Shown: in pieces, positions 8,106-15,382 of the stretch | How positions within the stretch are numbered: position 1 is the first letter of the stretch | Layout of the letters: every line of letters begins with the position of its first letter | DNA from: a virus | Direction: 5' to 3' (one strand) | Virus record (IMG/VR): IMGVR_UViG_3300042555_002565 | Coordinates: 1 to 20,109 of that record | Length of the DNA stretch: 20,109 bases | Notes under the pieces: generated by a model | What the model was told of the DNA's origin: nothing | Database searches by the model: none | What the model saw: only the letters and a program-made list of their open reading frames with translations | Made by a program: the position numbers and the translations under genes

Positions 8106-10023
8106 GATTATGTAAGTAAAATCCTTTAGTATCTATTGCTTTAGAAGCTGCAAACATTTTACAAGTAAATGTAACGGCATTGATTTTTGGATCATCTATT
8201 CTTGTTATTTTTGGCTCTTCATAACCTTTTAAATAAGATAAAATTAAACCGTCAATATCTTCCGGACTTGAAATAAAAATAGCCGCATTTTTCCCTAATT
8301 CCTCAAGTCTATTTTCAACTATTACTTCAAATCTTCCAGCATAAATATTTAAATCTTGTGATTTTACTGCTGGAATAGAAGCTAAAACTCTTCTTACTAT
8401 TGGTTCATTTGTTTTAGTTGTATAAACATATTTATACTCTGGAATTTCAATCAAATTATTATCAGCATCTTTTAATCTTGTTAATGCAACTAGAGCTTCT
8501 GTAATAACATCATCACTAAATATTTTATCTTTTGTTTCAACCGCAATATTTCCTCTTTTTTCATGAAATATAGGAAGACCATCTGATAAATTAGTATTAT
8601 TTTTGGTTAAGTTATTATATACGAGTGTTGAAATCTTTTTAGCTGTTGAGTCCGCAAACATTTGAAAGGCTCTTGGTAAAACATTTAAACGGTCGTTTAA
8701 AAACATTTCTTCAGAAAATGAAAAACTATTTCCGTGTTTAGATGTCTTATAAGTTTCTGCACTTTCACCAAAAGTAACTTCGTTATATGCTTCTAGTTCT
8801 CCAAGATCCGCTAATTCACCAAATGATCCCGTTTGTAATTCAGTTTTGATATTTAGGTCACTTACTTCTACTTTTCTTACAATTTTTTCATAAGTCTTAC
8901 TAACTATTTTATATCTATCTCTTAAAGTTTTATCTGCAATATTAGATAGAATTAAAGGTAAATCTGTTGATGTAATTGCACGCTGGAATAGGTCAACTGG
9001 ATTATATAAATCCCCATTTCTAACTAAACGCCTAGCTATTTCTACCATTGATAAATTCAAGAATCGTTTACTATTATCATCAATTTTATCTTTATCGCCT
9101 AGCATTCTATATGTAAGTGCGCTTTCAATTCCTGATCTTGTAAACTGGCTTTCATCATGACCTGTTGAAGTAACAGGAGCATGTCGCATTTGTGTATTCT
9201 TTTCTTTAAAATCTTTTAAAACAATTTCAGATATTCTAACTTTTGCTTCATCCAAACTTGTAACTGATTTAATTATCTCATTAGCTCTTGTAAAATCTAA
9301 AAAAGACTCTGAACAAATACGGTTTATTTCAGAACAATCATTTGCTGATAATTCTTTTTTTATTGCACTTACAGGCTCAGAATTTGCATTTGCACGAACT
9401 TGATTTACAGGTTCAGGACTTGCAATTGTCTGTGTAGTTGTTGCTGTTTGGTTATCTGTTAACATTAATAATCTCCTATTTTCAATAATTATTTGAGGGA
9501 TATAATCATCATCTAAAGCACGCACGCCAGCGTCTGGATCTGCTGGTACAGTTACAAAGGAAAGTTCAAGTGGTAAAATCTTAGTGGCTCTTACGGTTTC
9601 GTATTTTTCACCTTCATTTTTATATTTTTTGTAATCTAAAACACGATATCCTATTGACACATTTCGCAAAATGCCATCTAAAATATCTTGATAAATTGGT
9701 TCAACATCATCTCTTTTAGAGAATCTTATTTTTGCTTTAAGCTTTCCCTCCTCAACCCATGAATTTTCAATAACTCCAATTTGACTATTTAATTCGTAGT
9801 AATGGTCTTTTAGTAATGGTGCACAACCAGATCCAAATCTTGAAAAATCAATTGAATCTTTTGTGATTTCAATTTCCTCATAAACTGGGTCTTCGAACCA
9901 TCTATAACGCAAAACTTTTGCTCCAGTGGAGGCGATAACTTCAATAGTTCTATTTTCTGCATCTTTATTATGTACTTCAAATGAAATAGATCTTATTGCG
10001 CTATTTCTTTTTATTATTGTCAC
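8086..10023 (-). CDS. Prohead protease-major capsid fusion protein
   Basis: This 645-residue fusion joins three parts. Residues 1-175 are an HK97/U35-type prohead protease: probable His74 lies in LLKDHYY and Ser123 in ILRNVSIGYRV, and ELSFVTVPADPDAGVRAL is the usual end motif. Residues about 176-290 are a polar, Gln/Thr-rich linker that may act as scaffold. Residues about 290-645 are a Mu gpT-like major head protein (DLPLILSNIADKTLRDRY, SFSEEMFLNDRLNVLPRAF, SKAIDTKGFYLHNP). Similar protease/capsid fusions are known from other prophages; self-cleavage should release the coat domain. The start is GTG at 10023, 23 nt inside the portal gene, backed by an AGGAG Shine-Dalgarno eight bases upstream. 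A second start inside is described separately. Confidence 0.87.
   Translation of the reverse strand: MTIIKRNSAIRSISFEVHNKDAENRTIEVIASTGAKVLRYRWFEDPVYEEIEITKDSIDFSRFGSGCAPLLKDHYYELNSQIGVIENSWVEEGKLKAKIRFSKRDDVEPIYQDILDGILRNVSIGYRVLDYKKYKNEGEKYETVRATKILPLELSFVTVPADPDAGVRALDDDYIPQIIIENRRLLMLTDNQTATTTQTIASPEPVNQVRANANSEPVSAIKKELSANDCSEINRICSESFLDFTRANEIIKSVTSLDEAKVRISEIVLKDFKEKNTQMRHAPVTSTGHDESQFTRSGIESALTYRMLGDKDKIDDNSKRFLNLSMVEIARRLVRNGDLYNPVDLFQRAITSTDLPLILSNIADKTLRDRYKIVSKTYEKIVRKVEVSDLNIKTELQTGSFGELADLGELEAYNEVTFGESAETYKTSKHGNSFSFSEEMFLNDRLNVLPRAFQMFADSTAKKISTLVYNNLTKNNTNLSDGLPIFHEKRGNIAVETKDKIFSDDVITEALVALTRLKDADNNLIEIPEYKYVYTTKTNEPIVRRVLASIPAVKSQDLNIYAGRFEVIVENRLEELGKNAAIFISSPEDIDGLILSYLKGYEEPKITRIDDPKINAVTFTCKMFAASKAIDTKGFYLHNPKLAKT
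9463..9477 (-). promoter_or_regulatory. Probable internal ribosome binding site and start within the capsid fusion gene
   Basis: Codons for Arg-Arg just before Met187 read AGG AGA, followed by TTA TTA ATG. This gives an AGGAGA Shine-Dalgarno seven bases from an in-frame ATG at 9465. Initiation here would make a 459-residue scaffold-plus-capsid protein without the protease domain. Lambda Nu3 and Mu Z are established examples of nested in-frame starts after a protease. Use of this site is inferred. Confidence 0.55.
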
Positions 10024-11488
10024 TTTTCTTACTCCTACTAGAATTTAATGAGCCATTTTGTGTTGTATCCTTAGGGTTGCAATCCAGCTTTATTCCCATC
10101 CTATCTAGCTCATCAAATATGTGCTTAATTTTTTGCAAAACGGTTGCACTATTTTGTCCATATTCTCGGTGAATTTCATCAAGGGAACAAAATCCATTTC
10201 TAATTTTCATAATATCTGCTTGAACTTCTTTAAGTGGATCAATCATTTCTCTTCTTGGAGGTGTCCAATTTACTTTAATTTTTGTTGTGTCAATTCCGTA
10301 ATATAAGTTAACAGATTGTAAAAACCATTTAAAAACAGGTTCACAAAACATTGGAATCAAAATATTCCACCGCCACATCTCAATATTGCGATAAAATTCT
10401 AACCAACCCATACGACCGCTTGAAAAATTTACTTGCGATAAATCACCGCTTAATACCTCATAAGTAACACCTAAACCGCATGCTATTTTCTTTAAATAAG
10501 AAGCACAAAAAGCCTCGTGTCCTGTAACTGTTGGAGGTTTTGATAAGGTAACAGTGCGGCCGGCTGGTAAAGTTACGGTAAGACCTGGCATCATTTCTAT
10601 ATTTTTATTTTCTTCATCATCTTCATTTGATTCTGTTGGACAATTCCCATCAATATCATGAACAAATGCGGTATATAAGGATGCTATTTTTCTTCTTATA
10701 AGTTCTGCATGTTGGTAATCAGACAAATCTTTCACATCTAATAAAATAGGAGCTAACCAAGGAATACCACGAACTTGAGAAGTATTTTCCATTCTTAACA
10801 TTTGCAACATTTCATTAGATGATATTAATGTACTTTGTGAATAATAAGAATTAATATTATTTTTAACAAAATAGCCAAGTCGCCTACCTCTCTCATTAAA
10901 TTTAATTCCTTGGCTAATGATATCAGGATCGCTAGGGTCTTTTATTCCTGTATTATCTTTATTTATATCAATTAACTCTGATCTTATTAATTTTAATTCA
11001 AAAGGAATTTTTCCATTTTCAAATTTATTAGGAAATTTTCTAGCAAAACAATCTCCTGATTCAGCTACTTCTTTCATAATTAATGCTTGCATGCCTGAAA
11101 ATGTAAGCATTTTTTCAGCATCAAAATCTGTCGATTCTGTAAAATTATTCCAAAGCTCTTGAACTTGTTCATGCGGCTTTCCGTCTTTAACAATTTCAGC
11201 GGTGATTCCAGTTCCTACCGTGTTGCTTTCAATAGCTGTAATTCCACGGCGTGAATAGCCATCATTCTTTACTAAATCACGGGATCTTGCTCTTAAAATA
11301 TCAAGTCCTAAACGTGAATCTGAATTTATTGAGCTATTATTTAACTCCCAATATTTATATCGATCCGATTTTGTAGCACCTTGGAAATTTCTTATTTCAT
11401 TTAAAAACTCTTTTTTATGCCTTATTAGTTGCCTTTTTTTACTTTCATTAGAAGAAAATAAGTCTTTAAATTTATCAATGAAGTCCAT
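10001..11488 (-). CDS. Portal protein (lambda gpB family)
   Basis: This 495-residue protein would form the dodecameric portal at the packaging vertex. It has the features of the lambda-type portal family: RARSRDLVKNDGYSRRGITAIESNTVG near residues 65-90, an ESGDCFARKF stretch, GIPWLAPILLDVKDLSDYQHAELIRRKIAS in the middle, and the SGDLSQVNFSSGRMGWLEFYRNIEMWRW region followed by FCEPVFKWFL. The last motif, VNWTPPRREMIDPLKEVQA, is diagnostic. The length is close to lambda gpB (533). The C-terminus is basic and polar. The gene follows the gpW-like connector by five bases and overlaps the capsid fusion gene, all consistent with a head operon. Confidence 0.95.
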   Translation of the reverse strand: MDFIDKFKDLFSSNESKKRQLIRHKKEFLNEIRNFQGATKSDRYKYWELNNSSINSDSRLGLDILRARSRDLVKNDGYSRRGITAIESNTVGTGITAEIVKDGKPHEQVQELWNNFTESTDFDAEKMLTFSGMQALIMKEVAESGDCFARKFPNKFENGKIPFELKLIRSELIDINKDNTGIKDPSDPDIISQGIKFNERGRRLGYFVKNNINSYYSQSTLISSNEMLQMLRMENTSQVRGIPWLAPILLDVKDLSDYQHAELIRRKIASLYTAFVHDIDGNCPTESNEDDEENKNIEMMPGLTVTLPAGRTVTLSKPPTVTGHEAFCASYLKKIACGLGVTYEVLSGDLSQVNFSSGRMGWLEFYRNIEMWRWNILIPMFCEPVFKWFLQSVNLYYGIDTTKIKVNWTPPRREMIDPLKEVQADIMKIRNGFCSLDEIHREYGQNSATVLQKIKHIFDELDRMGIKLDCNPKDTTQNGSLNSSRSKKSDNNKKK

Positions 11489-11493
11489 TTTTT

Positions 11494-11709
11494 TTAGACT
11501 CCCTTGTTAAATATAGAGTAACTTAACATAGTTCTTTGTTTTTTTGTTACTTTAGATAATTCATTAAGAAGTATTTGTCTTGCCTTAAGCATTTCATCTA
11601 TAGATCTGTAAACAACTTCTTTCCCATCATCAAATTTCACAGAATGAATAGATTTTGATATGGAAATATTTAAAGCTTCTAATCTGTTTTCAATTTCTTC
11701 TTTTTTCAT
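11494..11709 (-). CDS. gpW-like head-tail connector
   Basis: This 71-residue protein resembles the lambda gpW family of small connectors that bind below the portal. A first helix (EIENRLEALNISISKSIHSV) is followed by a short hairpin FDDGKEVVYRSI and a second helix DEMLKARQILLNEL, the helix-hairpin-helix layout of gpW. It lies directly before the portal gene, where gpW genes usually sit. There is no normal Shine-Dalgarno. The only purine-rich element is a run of five G about ten bases upstream, inside the terminator-like hairpin described at 11711-11744. Confidence 0.7.
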   Translation of the reverse strand: MKKEEIENRLEALNISISKSIHSVKFDDGKEVVYRSIDEMLKARQILLNELSKVTKKQRTMLSYSIFNKGV

Positions 11710-11710
11710 T

Positions 11711-11744
11711 AAAAAAAACCCCCAAATATGATTTTATTTGGAGG
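11711..11744 (-). terminator. Intrinsic terminator or attenuator ending one base before the gpW start
   Basis: On the minus strand, a ten-pair stem (CCTCCAAATA with TATTTGGGGG, one mismatch) around a six-base loop is followed by eight T, one A, and the ATG of the gpW-like gene. That is a textbook Rho-independent terminator shape. The same stem puts CCTCC opposite the only G-rich candidate ribosome site, so it could also control translation. Confidence 0.7.
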
Positions 11745-11833
11745 TGAAATATTTTACTCAAAAATTTGCAAAATGGCTTAATATTAACGTTTATTTACCG
11801 AAATTAAGTAAATTATAGAGAAAGGAGAGAAAA

Positions 11834-12070
11834 ATGATATTAAAAGGTAACTTTGAATTGACTATTGATGAAATGATAAAATTGCAAGAGAAAAATAAAA
11901 ATAAAGTTTTTTATATAAAAGATTTATCTGGTCATTTGTATAAAGCAAAAGAGATTCAAAAGAATAATGATATTATAATTTTCAAATATTCTAAAGGCAT
12001 ATTTTGCGATCTTATAGCATATATTCCTATAAATAAAATTGTAGCAATATCAGAAAATGAAAAACAATAA
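11834..12070 (+). CDS. Uncharacterised 78-residue protein on the opposite strand
   Basis: This is the only supported plus-strand gene. Its strong AAAGGAGAG Shine-Dalgarno sits five bases before ATG. The 78-residue product is Lys/Ile-rich. It has an N-terminal LTIDEMIKLQEKNKNKVFY stretch followed by beta-like segments (LSGHLYKAKEI, DIIIFKYSKGIF, AYIPINKIVAI), suggesting a small compact fold. No signal peptide or membrane segment is evident. It is convergent with dprA and divergent from gpW. A weak promoter is possible at TTGCAA (11766) and TTTATT (11790), 18 bases apart. The isolated, independently oriented unit inside a late operon looks like a phage moron, expressed apart from the head genes. 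The family is not recognised. Confidence 0.6.
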   Translation: MILKGNFELTIDEMIKLQEKNKNKVFYIKDLSGHLYKAKEIQKNNDIIIFKYSKGIFCDLIAYIPINKIVAISENEKQ

Positions 12071-12097
12071 AATGATGAACTTTGTGCCATCTTTATC

Positions 12098-12132
12098 AAA
12101 AATCGAGCTAAAAACGGCCTTAAAACGATTCT
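12098..12132 (-). terminator. Weak terminator candidate after dprA
   Basis: In the 91-base gap between the convergent 78-residue gene and dprA, AATCG (12101-12105) can pair with CGATT (12126-12130), extendable by two weaker pairs. On the minus strand about five T follow. The loop is long (20 bases) and the T-tract short, so this is a weak call. Nothing else is evident in the gap. Confidence 0.25.
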
Positions 12133-12161
12133 GAAATAATGCAACAATATTAATATGTTAC

Positions 12162-13019
12162 TTAATAAGAGAGATTAATTAAAATATCCTCAATGTTTTT
12201 CACTCGAATTGCGCCCAAAGCCTCTAATTCATGTGGCCATTGCAAATTAGAATTTTCAAAATTATTATTTAATATAAATAATGGCCTGCCCTGTTTTAAG
12301 ACAGTCCTAGCATTTGATAAAGTCCCTGATCTGTCCCTTGCTTCCACAATTATTGTCCCATTTGCTAGGGCTGACATAGTTTTGTTTCTTTCAATAAAAA
12401 ATCTTTTTTTAAAAGGAATTTTTAATCGCTCATATATAATAAATGGAACCTGTGAAATTAAAAGATGATTTTTAGCAATTTCATTCATTAAATCTTTATT
12501 ATTTAATGGGTAACAATGATTTAAGGATGTTCCTATTACTGCAATTGTTTGACCATTTTCTTCTAGACAAGCTTTATGTGCGGCAGTGTCTATACCTTCG
12601 GCAAGCCCCGAAATAATTACAAAACCTTTTTTTACTAACATTTTTGATATTTTTGATGCTCTTTTTAAGCCTTCATTGCTTGCGTCTCTTGACCCAATAA
12701 TTGCAATTGATGGCTTATTTATTAGTTCATATTTACCCATATAATATAATAAATATAACTTAGTATTTAAATCTAAAAGTTTTTTCGGATAATTATCTTT
12801 ACCATAAATAATAGATTCGAAAGAATTTAAATCTTTTGTCATACTTTTTATTTCTTCAAAATATTTTAAGGCAATATCTTCTTTTACTAATTCTTTAATT
12901 GAATCACTATCTATAAAGTTTTCTTCTATCATTTTAAAAGAATCTGTTAACTGATAATAGTGATTTATTTCTTGTTCAAAAAAAGCTTCGTATCTTCCTA
13001 TTTCTAATTTATTATTCAT
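12162..13019 (-). CDS. dprA: DprA/Smf family DNA processing protein, phage-borne and short
   Basis: This 285-residue protein has a complete DprA Rossmann domain: YPKKLLDL at 77-84, then LYYMGKYELINKPSIAIIGSR (GSR at 109-111), ISGLAEGIDTAAHKA at 136-150, IAVIGTSLNHCYP at 159-171, ERNKTMSALA at 210-219, and IIVEARDRSGTLSNA at 223-237. DprA binds ssDNA and, in transformation, loads RecA onto SSB-coated strands. The C-terminal winged-helix domain found in many longer DprA proteins is absent; the protein stops after GAIRVKNIEDIL. The helical N-terminus (1-70) is not a clear SAM domain. It starts in the stop of an 82-residue unknown gene (ATGA overlap). It lies inside the packaging/head operon, so a phage role is likely: replication, recombination or anti-defence. 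Confidence 0.9.
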   Translation of the reverse strand: MNNKLEIGRYEAFFEQEINHYYQLTDSFKMIEENFIDSDSIKELVKEDIALKYFEEIKSMTKDLNSFESIIYGKDNYPKKLLDLNTKLYLLYYMGKYELINKPSIAIIGSRDASNEGLKRASKISKMLVKKGFVIISGLAEGIDTAAHKACLEENGQTIAVIGTSLNHCYPLNNKDLMNEIAKNHLLISQVPFIIYERLKIPFKKRFFIERNKTMSALANGTIIVEARDRSGTLSNARTVLKQGRPLFILNNNFENSNLQWPHELEALGAIRVKNIEDILINLSY

Positions 13020-13264
13020 ACTTTCACCGATGCTATTTTAATAGTGGAATCTCTTAATTTTTTGCCATCAAAATAAATTTCCATGTATCTATTTTTTTCG
13101 TTCTCATTGTTACTAGTAAGATCTAAAAAAATAAGGCCTTTTGAAATATTTGAATTTACGAGATTTTGTTCAATTTCATCAAATTGCTCTACTAGTCGAT
13201 CACTATTAAGAGAAGTCACAACAGCTTTGTATTGCCCATTGGTTTGTTTAATTTGAAAGTTCAT
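13016..13264 (-). CDS. Uncharacterised 82-residue protein coupled to dprA
   Basis: This 82-residue protein shares an ATGA stop/start overlap with dprA and so is probably co-translated with it. Predicted elements are an N-terminal strand pair (NFQIKQTNGQYKAVVTSL), a helix (DRLVEQFDEIEQNLVNS) and then strands (GLIFLDLTS, YMEIYFDGKKLRD, IKIASVKV), an alpha/beta layout without cysteines or a membrane segment. An AAGGA element lies rather far (about 14 bases) from the ATG. No family is recognised. Its place after the terminase gene could make it a small head protein, but the coupling to dprA makes a functional partner as likely. Confidence 0.6.
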   Translation of the reverse strand: MNFQIKQTNGQYKAVVTSLNSDRLVEQFDEIEQNLVNSNISKGLIFLDLTSNNENEKNRYMEIYFDGKKLRDSTIKIASVKV

Positions 13265-13297
13265 AATTTTAATAAATCCTTATCTAATAAATAAAAG

Positions 13298-13405
13298 AAT
13301 GTATTCATTACCTTACAGGACTTTAGCGAATGCGTTCGTTTTAATTAATAATTACTTTAATGTATTCATTATTTTACGAGACTTTACCGTCCGCGTGCGG
13401 TTTAA
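13298..13405. repeat. Two diverged 47-base tandem repeats, each with a hairpin
   Basis: Copies at 13298-13344 and 13359-13405 match at 37 of 47 aligned positions without gaps. Both begin AATGTATTCATTA and contain GACTTTA. Each then has a G+C-rich hairpin: CGAA/TTCG in the first, ACCG/CGGT in the second. The stem positions vary together: a G-T pair became C-G and an A-T became T-G. They fill most of the 159-base gap between the 82-residue gene and the large terminase. Neither is followed by a good T-tract. Confidence 0.7.
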
Positions 13406-13420
13406 AAAAATGATTTATTG

Positions 13421-13438
13421 TTTTCACCAATGTGAAAA
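13421..13438. repeat. Inverted repeat across the large terminase stop codon
   Basis: TTTTCAC (13421-13427) and GTGAAAA (13432-13438) form a perfect 7-bp inverted repeat around CAAT, spanning the TGA stop of the large terminase gene. On the minus strand a run of seven T occurs about ten bases later, too far for a standard terminator. It may be a weak transcription end or processing signal. Confidence 0.4.
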
Positions 13439-15382
13439 CCTTGAACTATTATTAAGCCAGCTATGAGTTTTTCTAGTTGGTTTTTTCATAGTTTGTACAT
13501 TTTTATTAGGTTCTTTTGTTTCTTTAATTTCCCTTTTATCACCTAAAGAGGATTTAATAATCATATTTTCACTTTCGATTGCAATATTATTTGTTTTTAT
13601 TATCTCAAGTTTTCTTTCTAGTTCAAACCAATCTTTTTCTTTAAATCTTTCAATTCCAAATATTGAAGCGCAAGCCCTAGCGTAAACACGGCAGTCTAGG
13701 GCTTCGTTTCTGCTTCTTTGTTTAATCCATTTGCCTTTAAGCTCGTATTCACAAGTTAACTCTTTAAAAAAACTCTCATGATAATTTGGAAAATGGCAAT
13801 AACCCATTAATAAATCAAAATCAGATTTATTTTTGCTTAAATAATCCATCAATTCTGCTTTATATGCGTTAACATTTACCCTATAAATTTTAATACCTTT
13901 TAAAAGTTTATGGCCTGTTTTTTTAAATTCCCTTAATGGGGATATATTAAAATACTCAGTCATTTTATCTCTTCCTTGTATAGGAAAAACATGAGTAAAT
14001 TTAAAATTTTGACAGAAAGAATAAACATAAAAAGCGGTGTTGCCATCGCTTGCATCAATTCCCATTTTAGAAATTTTCATTTTTAAATCTGATCCTTCGA
14101 TATCAAATTCTTCATTTACAATTTTAGCGAGTTCTTGCCAAACTTCATTTTGATCAGTTTTTCCATATAAAATACGATAATCAACTGACCAACTTTCCTT
14201 ATTTCTTCCCCATGCGACAACTTCACAATGCAAACGATCATGTTGGACATCGACCCCACAAGTTAAAAATAAGCCGCCAATTGGTACCTTATTTAATTCG
14301 TAATTTTCCCTACGGTTATATATTTTTTCCCAATCTATTATTTCGCCTGTTTCTTCAAATGGAAGTCCTAAAACAGTATTTACAAAACTTTTATATTTAT
14401 TAATATCATTTTTAGATTCCTCAAATAATTTTACAGCTTCCCACCATTTAAACCAGCCATCCGGTGAATAAAGTCCGCTAATAAAATAGCTAGCATGTGT
14501 TGAATCTTTACTTACGGCCGTAGCTCTCCATTCACCATTATTTAACATTTTAGATTTTTGATATTCTTCAATTAAATATTTACAGCTAATACACTCATAT
14601 TTTACACTGTGATATTTACCTTCTTCCCATTTTAATTGCTCAAATTCCAATGTTTGATAAAAATTACATTCGGGACATGGGACAAAATACTTTCTTTGAT
14701 CACCTTCTAAATATGATTTATTAATTTTAGATCTTGAAGCACCTAGAGATGGTGTTGATATTAAAATAATTTTTTTATTAGGAAATGTATTTGTTCTTTG
14801 CATTGATAATTCAATTGGGCAGCCTTCACCTTCGACATCGTCGGGCATGCGGTCAATTTCGTCTAATACTAATTTACCAATGGGTAAAGAACATAGGCTT
14901 GAAGCACTATTTGCCCCTGATATCGCTAAATAGCCTCCTTCAAATTCTTTCATTAGAATAGTATTTCCAGAATCTCTTTCTCTTGCATCTTTTATTTTAT
15001 TTTTAAGAGATTTAGAATTTTCAAACATAGGTTTTAATCTAGTTTTAGAAAACTTTTCTGCAAGTTGAACAGAAGGTAACACATACATAATAGGAGATGG
15101 CGATATATCAACGTAATAACCTATAAAATTACATGCTGCATTAGTAAACCCTAATTGTGCACCTTTCATTATCGTAATTTTTAAAAATTTAGAACTGCAT
15201 GATAAATTTTTTAATATTTCCCTCAAGTATGGCGTTATGCTTAAACGATATAGACCCGGACTTGAAGAAGAAACAGAAGATAAAATGATATTTTGCTCTG
15301 ACCATTCATCTATATCTATTCGTTTTGTTGGCTTTAAACCACGCTTAAATGCTTCAATATAAAAAGAATTATTTATATTCAT
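13424..15382 (-). CDS. terL: Terminase large subunit (lambda GpA family)
   Basis: This 652-residue protein is the packaging motor ATPase and nuclease that cuts concatemers and drives DNA into proheads. The ATPase half has a GpA-style Walker A (MKGAQLGFTNAA, Lys73), Walker B (KLVLDEIDRM, 170-179) and a coupling motif ILISTPS (206-212). A zinc-ribbon follows with CPEC (236-239) and CISC (264-267). The nuclease half shows CGVDVQHDRLH (375-385), GIDASDGNTA and SRNEALDCRVYARA with conserved acidic residues. The length matches lambda gpA (641). It overlaps the small subunit gene by 14 nt. GpA-type enzymes usually cut at cos, which fits the candidate site upstream. Confidence 0.96.
   Translation of the reverse strand: MNINNSFYIEAFKRGLKPTKRIDIDEWSEQNIILSSVSSSSPGLYRLSITPYLREILKNLSCSSKFLKITIMKGAQLGFTNAACNFIGYYVDISPSPIMYVLPSVQLAEKFSKTRLKPMFENSKSLKNKIKDARERDSGNTILMKEFEGGYLAISGANSASSLCSLPIGKLVLDEIDRMPDDVEGEGCPIELSMQRTNTFPNKKIILISTPSLGASRSKINKSYLEGDQRKYFVPCPECNFYQTLEFEQLKWEEGKYHSVKYECISCKYLIEEYQKSKMLNNGEWRATAVSKDSTHASYFISGLYSPDGWFKWWEAVKLFEESKNDINKYKSFVNTVLGLPFEETGEIIDWEKIYNRRENYELNKVPIGGLFLTCGVDVQHDRLHCEVVAWGRNKESWSVDYRILYGKTDQNEVWQELAKIVNEEFDIEGSDLKMKISKMGIDASDGNTAFYVYSFCQNFKFTHVFPIQGRDKMTEYFNISPLREFKKTGHKLLKGIKIYRVNVNAYKAELMDYLSKNKSDFDLLMGYCHFPNYHESFFKELTCEYELKGKWIKQRSRNEALDCRVYARACASIFGIERFKEKDWFELERKLEIIKTNNIAIESENMIIKSSLGDKREIKETKEPNKNVQTMKKPTRKTHSWLNNSSRFSHW

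Noticed and set aside
10917-11162. Plus-strand open frame of 81 residues opposite the portal gene
   Set aside because: It is antisense to a clear portal gene and shows no family motif or ribosome binding site.
11766-11795. Sigma70-like promoter TTGCAA/TTTATT for the plus-strand gene
   Set aside because: Boxes match the consensus poorly and AT-rich sequence gives many such hits, so I mention it only as a possibility.
11956-12147. Minus-strand open frame of 63 residues between dprA and the plus-strand gene
   Set aside because: It is antisense to the better supported plus-strand gene, has no Shine-Dalgarno, and its composition is that of a shadow frame.
13298-13405. CRISPR-like repeat pair
   Set aside because: Only two diverged copies exist, with a 14-base spacer and no cas genes.
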